Source: Adineta steineri
Lineage: Eukaryota; Rotifera; Eurotatoria; Adinetida; Adinetidae
Direction: 5' to 3'
Assembly (NCBI GenBank): GCA_905250115.1
Contig: CAJNOI010000014.1
Coordinates: 132,328-196,327 of the forward strand
Length of the DNA: 64,000 nt
Shown here: in pieces, positions 22,763 through 33,412 of the stretch
Layout of the letters: every line of letters starts with the position of its first letter
Position numbering within the stretch: position 1 is the stretch's first letter
The notes under the pieces: generated by a model
Seen by the model: only the letters and a program-made list of their open reading frames with translations
Database searches by the model: none
What the model was told of the DNA's origin: nothing
Position numbers and translations under genes: made by a program

Positions 22763-23660
22763 AGTGAAATACAGTTAAAGAAATGAAAAATGACTTGTTA
22801 TTTATTCTCATTTTCTGACATTCAAAGAAAAGTGGCAAATGTCGATATTTTTCTATCGTCTATGAAAAGGTTGTTGATCATAAAGAACATAATTGGAGAA
22901 TGTCGACAGTAGATAAAAAGGTGAACTGATATGGAGTGTTATTTTGATTAAACTTTGTTTACCGTGCCAACCTTTATTTTGAGAAGAAAATGCATATAAA
23001 CATACGATAATGTGGTCGTGTACATTTGTGTGAGTACTTCACACAATTAACTGTATTCGTGTGTGTATAGTTGCTAGAGATGGCATTATTCGACTCCAAA
23101 TTTTAGATGTGTAGACTCGCAATTAATAAAATACTGATGTGCATGAAAATGCAAAGAATTATCAAAGATTATATATCGATGTTGTCATTCAATCGTGTCA
23201 GTGCAGTTGCTCTGTAGATTTATGAATAATCGCAGCAGGGTGATGATGAGTATAGCTACCGCATTAGACGGTAACACGATGTTGGTGGATAAATCTTATC
23301 AAGTCAAATGGCACAAGTTAATATTCACATCCACATTCGTAGCAAAAAGAAGCGCTTCAAAACAACGAGATCCATTTTCATCAGCACTTCTTGAAAAATT
23401 ATGGCTACACGAGAAGTTAATTCGTAGTGTTTGAAATCAAGGTGTACAATTCAATAAACAGTTTTTCAATCAAATAAAAGTCATCATGGACAGAACAAAG
23501 TAGAAATGTGCAAAGTTTTTATCGCGATGTTATCTGTGAGACATTCTGTGTATATAAAATCATCAAAATATAGAAAAACAAATCTAATTGTCCCATAATT
23601 GTCATACCATACTCAATCATAATATAAACAAGATGAATAATCCTTCTTGTGTATGTATCA

Positions 23661-23705
23661 AGGTATGGATCTTACACTCTTCTGATACCCACTCCCACAC
23701 CCTCT
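23661..23705. repeat. telomere-like inverted cassette
   Basis: AGGTATGGATCTT, spacer, GATACCCACTCCCACACCC. Confidence 0.5.
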
Positions 23706-23862
23706 TAAGAATATTATCGATGAACTTATCTATAAGGTGTTCGAATATCTTGATATTGATCACACATTTCAAATTGTTTATGATTGCATTTAACGAAATC
23801 AAGATGTTTTCATATGTTGAAAATCGACCGATTAAAAGTCAAGTCTTCACTCATGTTAAAAC

Positions 23863-24404
23863 TAGAGACCTGCGGGACAAACTTTTTTATTGTCCCGTCC
23901 CGAATGTCCCGTCCCGAAGTGTATTTTGAATAGTCCCGATCCCGAATGTCCCGTCCCGAAGTTTTTTTGAATAGTCCCGATCCCGAATGTCCCGTCCCGA
24001 AGTTTTTCGAATAGTTCCGTCCCGTCCCGTTTGTCCCGATGGCAAAAAAAATATAGATGTCACTCTGTGACAGAAAACAACACATCTTCGCCGCAACACC
24101 AATAAGCTAAAATACATGCATTTACATGACTTTTGAATGTAAATCAACGTTTCATTCAACATTTCTAATAAGAAATAGACAAAAATCGAAGTATAAGACA
24201 TAGCTTAGTATACCGATCAAAAACAAATTCGGGACTTCTGATTTTTTTATATTGTCCCGATCCCGAATGTCCCGTCCCGAAGTTTTTCGAATAGTCCCGT
24301 CCCGTCCCGCGTGTCCCGGAAAGTTTTCGGGACACGTCCCGATTGTCCCGCGGGACGGGACATTCGGGATTTTTCGGGATTCGGGACTGTCCCGCAGGTC
24401 TCTA
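23863..24404. mobile_element. hAT-like non-autonomous element C (GTCCCGAATGTCCCG type)
   Basis: A 542-base element with perfect inverted termini TAGAGACCTGCGGGACA / TGTCCCGCAGGTCTCTA, flanked by a perfect 8-base target duplication GTTAAAAC (23855-23862 and 24405-24412). Subterminal zones are dense arrays of GTCCCGATCCCGAATGTCCCG-like units, ending on the right in CGGGACACGTCCCGATTG and similar. The middle is AT-rich; no transposase. The target sequence GTTAAAAC is the same as the right flank of element A. Confidence 0.9.
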
Positions 24405-24859
24405 GTTAAAACCTTCGTATCGTCGTTATCTGACACATATCATTTTATGTCACACATATAAAATCTATTCACTGCTAATATAAGTTTCTGATTACTTTCT
24501 AGAATGTCAAATTTGATCTACTTTGAAGCATTGATTAGAAATCATATTAAATCTGATTCTATTAGAAATCGTATAAATCATTTATTTTCATCCTCTGTTT
24601 TCTCTTCAATGACAATTATAATCGGAGGTCATATTAAAAAATTCAAGTGACATTGATCTGAAAAGATTTCGCTTATCGAACGCGATATACTATCAAATAT
24701 CGTTTAAAACACTATGATACTCAGAATAGATGTGTCTTTCTCTAAAGCCACATCCACTCTCAAGATTTAACTTTGATTTATTGAATAGGGTTTCATGGAA
24801 AAACAATGATTTAGATATAATCTAGGGAAATAGAATTCATTCGTGACAACAGCATTTGA

Positions 24860-25843
24860 TCAGTTTTGTGTCTCGTTTGCGTAGCCAATGATTAGCGGAA
24901 GCTGCAAACGAATATTGGTGAAAAAACCACGAATATGAGCTTCGAGTTGAAGTATATGGCTCACGGCCAATGGTTTGCACTTTAAAAACCGGTTAGAAAA
25001 ATGTCCACCCCCTGTGGATGCAGCTTTGAGAGGTACAGGTAAGTCCAACTGTTGATAAAACGTTTCACCTCGAAATGAGCGAGTTCCTCTGAGATCGTGC
25101 TGAATTAGAACGGCACGTTCTTTCCTGATGCAACCTCTTGATATTATCTGGAATAGAGTGGCAGTTATGCGACGTATAAGTTTTTTCTTTGGATTACGCA
25201 GGTTAACCTCCAATGAGATCTTTTTTCCAACAACAACTATGTTTTTATGAAGAATAACATGAAGATGAACATCATTTCGATTTGTTTTTTGTTCTTCAAT
25301 TTGCTTTGCATTCGCTAGCGACGACAAATGTTTAATATTAACGTGGCATTGTTTATGAATATTCGCTCTATACCAGCCGGGTCGTTCAAATATCAGCAGA
25401 ATGTAGTACGTAAGTTTCACGCCGTCGGAATGAATCTGTTCGATCGTAGGTGGTAAGAATTTGCTAAGACGAGACCTAAACGGCCAACTGTAGGTACGGG
25501 TTGTTGAAGGAAAATCTTTTGAATCACTGGCTGATCGTAACACGAATCGTTTGTCTGAGAAAGTATAGCTGACGCGGTGTCTTCTCCCTTTGACAGAGCG
25601 CGATGTGTATTCAACTTCACCGGTCAGTTCAGCGTTGATATTCGTTATATTCCACTTCGGATGTTCACTGTGGGCATATTCGACTGTGCCAGAAATGATA
25701 CCGCCAATCCAAAATGTATTATTCTTTTCTCCAGTAAGTTGACATTTGACATCGAATTCAGAAGATATAAAGCTACTGAAGCTTAAGAACATTAGCGTGA
25801 GAAACAAATATTGTTGAAGAACACCCTGCATTGCACGACTCAT
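24860..25843 (-). CDS. arrestin-fold protein with signal peptide, copy 3
   Basis: Intronless, 327 residues. MSRAMQ start, signal-like YLFLTLMFLSF, N-domain GGIISGTVEYAHSEHPKW identical to copy 2, then a divergent VKGRRHRVSYTFSD loop closer to copy 1, and RTYSWPFRSRLSKFLPPT. The sequon before YSWPF is changed here (RTYS instead of RNYS). C-domain VHLHVILHKNIVVVGKKISL. The mosaic similarity to copies 1 and 2 suggests gene conversion. Confidence 0.8.
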   Translation of the reverse strand: MSRAMQGVLQQYLFLTLMFLSFSSFISSEFDVKCQLTGEKNNTFWIGGIISGTVEYAHSEHPKWNITNINAELTGEVEYTSRSVKGRRHRVSYTFSDKRFVLRSASDSKDFPSTTRTYSWPFRSRLSKFLPPTIEQIHSDGVKLTYYILLIFERPGWYRANIHKQCHVNIKHLSSLANAKQIEEQKTNRNDVHLHVILHKNIVVVGKKISLEVNLRNPKKKLIRRITATLFQIISRGCIRKERAVLIQHDLRGTRSFRGETFYQQLDLPVPLKAASTGGGHFSNRFLKCKPLAVSHILQLEAHIRGFFTNIRLQLPLIIGYANETQN

Positions 25844-27928
25844 AGTGAAATACAGTTAAAGAAATGAAAAATGACTTGTTATTTATTCTCATTTTCTGAC
25901 ATTCAAAGAAAAGTGGCAAATGTCGATATTTTTCTATCGTCTATGAAAAGGTTGTTGATCATAAAGAACATAATTGGAGAATGTCGACAGTAGATAAAAA
26001 GGTGAACTGATATGGATTGTTATTTTGATTAAACTTTGTTTACCGTGCCAACCTTTATTTTGAGAAGAAAATGCATATAAACATACGATAATGTGGTCGT
26101 GTACATTTGTGTGAGTACTTCACACAGTTAACTGTATTCGTGTGTGTATAGTTGCTAGAGATGACATTATTCGACTCTAAATTCTATATGTGGGTACACA
26201 CAATTAATAAAATACTGAAGTACATGAAAATACAAAGGATTATCAAAGATTATATGCCAATATTGACGAATATGACTTGAAGGTTTGTGTGTGGATGAGA
26301 ATACGAGTGTCTCTTCTTTATCTCACCCAACCCATACCCACACCCAAGAATCTGATGTATTATTTGAAAAAAAATAACAACCCATTAGTATTTTGTTTCG
26401 TCTGCCCATAATATAGTATTTGATAAATTACACCACCGCTATAAACTCTAATCTATTTTATCTTAAACTAACAACTGTTGAAATTTTTCAAACCGTGACA
26501 AAGACTTCAGGTTTATGAATGTCATTTATAGAAAAATATTAAATTGAACTGGTAATTTCTTTGAAGAAGAGATTCTCAGATTTTATATTATAGAAAATGA
26601 AAAATATCCAAGATGTTCAAAACCAACCGTCGATATAAATGAAAGCAGTATGTGATATACGATCTTCTATTTTTATTGATATCAGAAATATTTTTTTTTC
26701 TTAATGAATTAACTGAAAATAGGATTGGTTTTTTCTCTTGACTCAACAAGATTCTAACAAAGATTAACGATATGCGTACACACGAAAGACGATGTCATTA
26801 AAATATAGCCATTATAACACTGTTAGCTTATAATTTGACATCTTTTCATATAGTTTATTATGATCGATTGTGATAAAAAAAACAAAAATGTAACTGTCAT
26901 TTATTACTATTGATTTCAACAGAAATTTTCAATCTTTGTACGGATGTCGAAAATATCGTTTACATTCGATTGTAAAAGTTAGTTTTCTATTATTAATTCT
27001 TTTTTGAATTTAGAGAGGAATATATCCCGATTGATATATTGTTTAATCAAATAAAAATCATCATGAACAGACACAAGTAGATATTGACAAGGTTTTTATC
27101 GTGATGTCATTTATAGGATATTCTGTATATATGAAATCATCAAAGTATAGAAAAACAAAATTTATTGTCCTATAACTGTCAAACTATACTCAATCATAAT
27201 ATAAACAAAACAAATATCCTCTCATGCATATTATAAATCGGGGAGTTACGAAAATATTTTTCATGACTATCTAACTTACTTCCGATCGAAAATAGTTACC
27301 TTATTTTAATGGTAATTGCTCTTTTCTATTGCATCGTTTTATTTACAGGTAAATGATAAACTATTGAAAATCAATATGAGTTATAGTTTGTGTCATGATT
27401 CTTTCAAATCATAGATACACAATTAAGAAAAAAAAAGGAAGTAAAAGGAACACGTATTTAACGATCATTAAATCATGTAATCATTCAAGCATACAATGCT
27501 CTTCCGTTTTTTATATAAAAGTACATTAAAGTAGTTGGAAATAACATTCGAAACAACGACATATATATAAATAAATCGAAATATTTCATAATTATTTTTT
27601 CAATTTATATTTACTTACCTATATAGTCAAGAGAGAATATTGCGACAAATCTAGTAAGTATAGTATTGAAAATTTGTTTTATAGATTTGAAAACTATTGA
27701 CTTTTCAGTATGTATTCATAGTACTATGAAAATAGAATTCTAACATCTTCTTATTCGTACAAATAATATGTTCGAATCTTCGATTCAAGGATAATTGAAA
27801 TCTAAACCAGATGACTTTACTCTACTTAATATCTCTTCCATTCTAAATTTCTATCATCCAACAGATTCTAACGAAAGGATTTAACATATATTAGATATAT
27901 GCTGGTATATTTGTATTTTAGACGAAAA
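25844..27928. other. intergenic, duplicated 5' flank and spacer
   Basis: 25844-26260 is almost identical to 22763-23180. A cassette lies at 26281-26345. Blocks at 26390-27230 repeat those near 20450-21200. After 27240 unique AT-rich DNA leads to the membrane-protein gene. Confidence 0.5.
26281..26345. repeat. telomere-like inverted cassette
   Basis: AGGTTTGTGTGTGGATGAGA, spacer, TATCTCACCCAACCCATACC then CACACCC. Confidence 0.6.
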
Positions 27929-29044
27929 ATGCTTGGATCATTTATTCCTGAAAGTAGCGTTACCATACGCGAAAGCAGAAGTAAATGTCACATATTCTAT
28001 TTCATATACGGTATAATATATGTATTTCTCTCTTTGTTTTATAGAATTTTGTAGAAGCAGACAGTTTAATTCAGATTTTCCTTCACAATTGACGGGAATC
28101 ATAGGTCCAAATGAATTCTACCAGTCAATAGACAATATCAATCGTGCACGCAAATTAACTACATGCGAAAAATTTGCTCTCTTGTTTTCTTATTCATGTC
28201 TACTGATTGGAACGATAATATTTATTGTTGGTCTAATAGTGATATCGGCTAACAAACCGACAGTATATATAATATTATTTTCTATTGGGGGTGGAATATC
28301 TGTGGCTAGTTTTTGTATTCTCATCTGTGTGACAGTTGTAGTATCTAGGTTAAAAACCAGACGCCTATTCAACGCAGTGAATGCCGAATCACTAATATAC
28401 TCGACAAAATTACCAATACCTACGAAGTGGCGTTTAAGTTTTTATACTACTCGAACTTCCAATGCAGGACGTAGTGATTCTATTCGTATTATTTACTATG
28501 TAAGTACGATTATTTGAATAGACTATATTTATATTTTGATTGAGATACGAAAACGAAAGGTTTTTAAGCAATATGAAATAATACTATCATGAAACATGTT
28601 TATGTCGTTTTCTAAGAGCATGATCTTCGACACTCTTAACAATGATCGATAAATAGAGAAATAGTATAAAAGATGTTTTATTTTGTGATGAGTATTAATT
28701 CAACTTATTAGAGACCAAGAAACAACTGAGATTTTTGAAAATATTATCTCGTTCAAATTTATTTTCCTCATGTTTAATATTTAATTCATATTAATAACTA
28801 GTTAGAATCTGTCAAGACATTGTTATTGATTTAAATGCATTTTTTTGCAATATAACATGTGTTTAGAAAGTACACATAGATGAACTCTAACCAAACTTTT
28901 ATAATCATATAAAAATATATAATTAGTCGTACTTATTTATTTTAGATAATAATTGACATTGGGAAGAAAGTTGATTCGGTGATAAGAACCGATCGATTAA
29001 AGCCGAATGAACATTTACATGAATCATCGTCCTACATCGTTTAA
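27929..29044 (+). CDS. small two-helix membrane protein, family unknown
   Basis: Exons 27929-27980, 28045-28499 and 28946-29044, in phase (junction codons AAA and TAT/ATA), 201 residues. Two strong hydrophobic segments: CLLIGTIIFIVGLIVISA (about residues 70-90) and YIILFSIGGGISVASFCILI extended by CVTVVV (about 97-122), separated by a short NKPTV loop, then a basic tail (RLKTRRL). Both ends are probably cytosolic. The gene interrupts the arrestin array and points against it. I do not recognise the family. Confidence 0.7.
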
Positions 29045-29762
29045 CACTATCAAGTTTTTCATCTACTAGATCAATCTTTTTTGTACTGAATTCTCATGGT
29101 GAATCATTATTTATCATATTTTTCTCTTAATTTCATTCTAATAAATAAACTCTAGAAACAGTTAACTATTTTAATTATTGAAAAAGAATGAGAATTATTT
29201 ATTGATCTTTTTTCTTAATTAAAATAATATTCTTGTTGATTATCATGGTAGCCACGCCTTACTTTTCTAGTAAGATAAGAGAAAGAGATTAGTAACTCTA
29301 TTTGAAAAAAGTAGCTCTTTGCATTTTGTTTAATGTGTAAATATTGTTGTTTAGTTTATGAAAAAGCGTTTAATAGCTCTTCTAAGAATTTTCTCAACGA
29401 TCAAATCTATTCACTGCTAATAAAAATTTATCTTTTACTTTCTGGAATATGACATTCGATGCTACTAGAATTCTTGTAAATCATTTATCCTCATCCTCTG
29501 TTTTATCTGCGTTGACAATTACGATCAGTGATGATATTTAAAGATTGAAGTCATATCGATCTAAAAAAATTTCTCTTATCTACATTAAAATATTACCAAA
29601 TGTCGTTTAAAACAGTCCGATACTCAAAACAACTGTGTCTTTCTTTGAAGTCACACTCACTCTCAAAGGTTAACTTTGATTTATTGAATAGGGGTTCATG
29701 GGAACACAAGGATTTAGATATAATCTAAGAAAATAGAATTCATTTATGATAACAACATTGGA
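29045..29762. other. 3' flank of arrestin copy 4
   Basis: AT-rich; from about 29395 the repeated 3' flank of the arrestin unit (TTATCTTTTACTTTCTGGAA, then TCATTTATCCTCATCCTCTG, as near 21430-21520 and 24470-24600). No gene. Confidence 0.5.
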
Positions 29763-30743
29763 TCAGTTTTGTGTTTCGTTTGTATAGATAATGGTTAGTG
29801 GAATCTTCAGACGAATATTGGTGTAGAAACCACGAATATGAGCTTCGACTTGGAGTTGATGGCTCACGACAAGTGGTTTGCCTTTAAGAAATCCGAAAGA
29901 AGAATTTGCAGCCCACGTGGATGCAGCAATGAGAGGAACAGGTAATTCGAACTGTTGATGAAAAGTTTCATTTTGAAATGAATGCATTCCTTCAAGAGTC
30001 TGTGTATATAGAACGGACTTTTCTTTTGTGATACGACCTCCTGTTACTGTCTGTAACAGAGTAGCGGATATGCGATGTATGAGTGCTTTCTTCCAGTTTT
30101 GCAAGTTAACTGTAAATGAGAAGGTTTTTCCAACAACGACTATATTTTTATGAAGAATAATATGAAGGTGAATACCTTTTCCATTCTTTTTTCGTTCTTC
30201 AACTTGCTTCGCATTTGTCAACGACGATAAATGTTGAATATTAATGGAGCAAATTTTTTCAAGATCTTTTCTATACCACTCGGGTCGTTCAAACAGAAAC
30301 ATAATGTAGTAATAAACATTTGCGCTTTTGGAATGAATCTTTTGAACCGTAGGTGGTAAAGATTTGTCAAGACGGAAACTAAACGGCCAACTGTAGTTGT
30401 AAAATGCTGGAAGAAGATCTTTTGAACCATTGGCCGGTCGTAAGATGAGTCGTTCACGTAAGAATTCATAGCTGTGACGTGATCTCTTTTCAAAAAACCT
30501 CGCTTTATATGAAACCATGCCAAACAGTACAGCCCTGATATTCGTTATATTCCATTCCGGATATTTACTGTGGGTATATTCGAGTGTACCAGCGATAATG
30601 TCGCCAGCCCAAAACGGAGTATTCTGTTTTCCAGCAAATTTACATTTGATATCGAATTCAGAAGATATAGAGCTACTGAAACTTACGAATATCAACGTTA
30701 GAAACAAATATTGTTTAATAACACTCTGCATTACACGACTCAT
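29763..30743 (-). CDS. arrestin-fold protein with signal peptide, copy 4
   Basis: Intronless, 326 residues. MSRVMQ start, signal-like YLFLTLIFVSFSSS, N-domain AGDIIAGTLEYTHSKYPEW, NYSWPFSFRLDKSLPPT, FERPEWY; C-domain IHLHIILHKNIVVVGKTFSF. It is the most divergent copy in the middle region (KKALIHRISATLLQTVTGG). Sequons NIT, NYS and NET are retained. It is separated from the other three by an unrelated gene on the opposite strand. Confidence 0.8.
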   Translation of the reverse strand: MSRVMQSVIKQYLFLTLIFVSFSSSISSEFDIKCKFAGKQNTPFWAGDIIAGTLEYTHSKYPEWNITNIRAVLFGMVSYKARFFEKRSRHSYEFLRERLILRPANGSKDLLPAFYNYSWPFSFRLDKSLPPTVQKIHSKSANVYYYIMFLFERPEWYRKDLEKICSINIQHLSSLTNAKQVEERKKNGKGIHLHIILHKNIVVVGKTFSFTVNLQNWKKALIHRISATLLQTVTGGRITKEKSVLYTQTLEGMHSFQNETFHQQFELPVPLIAASTWAANSSFGFLKGKPLVVSHQLQVEAHIRGFYTNIRLKIPLTIIYTNETQN

Positions 30744-31452
30744 AGTGAAATATAGCTAAAGAAATCAAAAGTAACTTGTTATTTATTCTCACTTTCTGAC
30801 ATTAAAAGAAAAGTGGTAAATGTCGATATTTTTCTATCAACTGCTAAAAGGTTGCCAAAGATAAAGAACACACAAAAAGGTGAACTAATTTCGGTTGTCA
30901 TTTTCATTCAATTTTGTTTATCTAGTCAAACTTTACTTTGAAAAAAACGCATGAAAACACATCTTGATGGTGTGAGTGAAGGTTCAGAGGCGTTGTGCTC
31001 ACATCCACTCACACTTAACAAACGATTTTTGATCGGTTCAAACGATATAGGCATATATATTAATTTATTTAAGTGTTCGTACAATAAAACAAAATTTTGT
31101 TAGTTCCCTGGCTTTTTCTATTGTAACTGTTGTAAAGTGGGATATTTTCCAGATTTTAAGTAATAGTCAATTGTCTTTTGTACGTACATTAAATAGATAC
31201 ATCGTTTATTTACAATCACATTTTGAAACATTTTATAATTTTTTTCAAAGTGCAAACACAATAGCGAGTTTTACTCAACTAAAGATTGAATTTTGAAAAA
31301 AACCTATTCTTGGTCTTTGGATGCACATATCAATTAAACGTTGCTTCTTTGAAAGATGAAGAAATCTCCAAAATTTATTTCTTTTCTATGAAGCAAATGA
31401 CAAAAAAAAGTAATTATTTATTTTCGATGATAAAATCTGAAAAAAGGACTTG
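30744..31452. other. 5' flank of arrestin copy 4 and spacer
   Basis: Holds the duplicated arrestin promoter flank (30744-30960, like that of copy 1), a cassette at 30966-31015 and AT-rich DNA. The frame 31286-31489 is not supported. Confidence 0.5.
30966..31015. repeat. telomere-like inverted cassette
   Basis: GATGGTGTGAGTGAAGG, spacer, GTGCTCACATCCACTCACAC. Confidence 0.55.
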
Positions 31453-32629
31453 TTATTGTTTGTTAGATGTTATAATTCCTTTGATTTGAAACACACGCAC
31501 GCCTGCTATATTCGATTGATCATCGTCAGTAAAGGAAATCGTAAATGGTAATTGTTTCAATGGTGTAAATCGATCGTCATCATTGATTTGATTAATAACT
31601 ATTGTTAATCCAGCTTCGATAATTGGAATTGACAATGAACTTGTTTCCATTTGTATACTTTTGAAATATGCTGCGACAAAACAAATTCCACTACCTTTTA
31701 TTCCTAATTTATTCAACGAGTCATTTTCTTTTAGAAAAGTTATTAAACTATTCAAAATATCATTTAAAATATTGTCATTAATTAGTAATTCCGTTTGCTT
31801 ATCAGGTAAACGCTTCAATTCAGTCTCATCAATTTGAAACGTTCCAAATTGATTAGCGATGACACTCATTTCATTCGTTGCACGACGTATAAGATCTTCT
31901 CGATTCTCATCAAGACCTGACTCATAGTTAATTGGTATAATTCGTAATGGTGAACCACTAATTTGTGCTCTATTAAACAAAAGAAAAGTGAACTAAATGA
32001 AAATGTTTAACTAATATCACATACGTTCTACTCAAGGAATATATAATAGAATCAAAAGCTAGTTATCTTTTCGTTCATAGATTTCTTTACCTTGTCGTTT
32101 GAAGAAGTACTTCTACTTTCTGAATGAAATCTAGTTGCAATCCAACGCCAGGTTGTGCTATTTCAATAGATTTTATGAAATATCGTTCAGCTGATTTGAA
32201 TTGTCTTCCCAATAGACAGAAAACAGCTACTCGAAAATATTGTAAACCTATTTCTAGGTATTCTGTTGCCATATGTTTCAGTATTATCTTCAAGGTTATT
32301 AATCCTTCTAGAATGGCCAGTTGCATGTCCATCGTTTCCAAGAAACATAATGAAAGTAAGTTGTGCATTGGTGCAAAAATCACGTGATCTTTATGATCGG
32401 ATAACAGAAGTTCTAAATTCTGAATTGCTAGACATTCGTTTAAAAGTGCCATTTGATATTCTTTTTGTTGAAGATAATATTTAGCTATTAAATGAAATTT
32501 ATAGATATTAAAAAATTTTTTTTTTGGTAATTTAATAATTTCTTGTTGGCAATGGATAGGAATACTACTGATAATATCTTCATATGCGTCTCTTTCTATT
32601 CGAGACAATGATGATTGACAGCTACCCAT
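31453..32629 (-). CDS. MGSC-type lipidated helical protein, function unknown
   Basis: Minus-strand exons 32629-32091 and 31969-31453, in phase (codon AGA across the junction), 351 residues. The start is placed at MGSCQSSLSR (32629) because Gly2, Cys4 and Ser6-7 form an N-myristoylation/palmitoylation pattern, implying attachment to a membrane face; an earlier in-frame ATG at 32653 is possible. Residues 40-180 are helical and TPR-like (YYLQQKEYQMALLNECLAIQ, then GRQFKSAERYFIKSIEIAQP). The second half is an alpha/beta domain containing KGSGICFVAAYFKS. No family recognised. Confidence 0.65.
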
Positions 32630-33412
32630 TTTGAAATAAATTTTAGTCTTCAAATTTATATTTGTTCAACTAAATATAAATGATACTATTTTGTGTACGT
32701 CATCAGTAGATTTTTCTGTTACCTACCTGTTCTTCAAGCCTATGTTACTTTAAATCACCAACAGATGTATCTCAAACTCTATTTTTCTCTTTGATAAATA
32801 TGAAGGAAAAAAGTAATAAATGTCCATGCTTATTAAAAAATCAAAATCATACCGGCAATAACACGTACGTCAACAGCCCGAAATCTCAGATTTATATATC
32901 AGAATGCAACAAAAGCAATAGTAAAATTGATATGAGATCTATTTACCTTCCTATAGAGAGTGAGTAGTGATAACTGATGGCACGTCTTATTATTGTAATA
33001 AAAATCATGCGTTTGTTAGACTAGAAAACATTTATTATGAAATATTTTTAGACATGCTTTTATTAAAATACTACGACGTTTTTTTTCATTCCACTGCAAG
33101 AATATTTGTGTGATCGTACAAATCGTGGATTATTTTTCTAGCAGAGTGCTAAATGTTATTTACTTCTCGAAATTGTCTTTGATGGCGGATATATGTGTCT
33201 CCTATCTTTAACTATCTACATCCACACCCACACTTCTTTTATTGATCATCATCTAATAGTGATAAATATAATAGTACAAATATGCAACAAGTTTTCTAAA
33301 GAAAGATAAAAACTAAAAGTCAGTATTTCTATTAATTGTTCAGCTTATAACTGATTTGATACTCTACAGTTCTTCTCTCGTACAGAGTAGATAATCCATT
33401 TTGAAAGTTTGG
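32630..33412. other. intergenic
   Basis: AT-rich; a telomere-like cassette at 33187-33235; no gene. Confidence 0.5.
33187..33235. repeat. telomere-like inverted cassette (asymmetric)
   Basis: GCGGATATATGTGTCTCC, spacer, TCTACATCCACACCCACAC; the G-rich arm is more diverged. Confidence 0.45.

Larger units (their letters stand above)
22763..24859. other. intergenic between arrestin copies 2 and 3
   Basis: Holds the 5' flank of copy 2 (nearly identical to that of copy 3), a cassette at 23661-23705, hAT-like element C (23863-24404) and the repeated 3' flank of copy 3. Open frames at 23195-23434 and 23588-23929 are not supported. Confidence 0.5.
18400..30960. repeat. four-unit segmental tandem duplication carrying arrestin-fold genes
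   Basis: Coding sequence, 5' flank and 3' flank recur as a unit around genes at 18991, 21782, 24860 and 29763. Spacing is about 2.8, 3.1 and 4.9 kb; the last interval is enlarged by the membrane-protein gene at 27929. The 5' flanks of copies 2 and 3 are almost identical for about 400 bases, whereas copies 1 and 4 are more similar to each other there (CTTTTTGTGTG... type leader). Confidence 0.8.

Noticed and set aside
23810..24436. Overlapping frames rich in SGRDIRDRDY-type repeats
   Set aside because: They are translations of the GTCCCGAATG array of element C, not a repeat protein.
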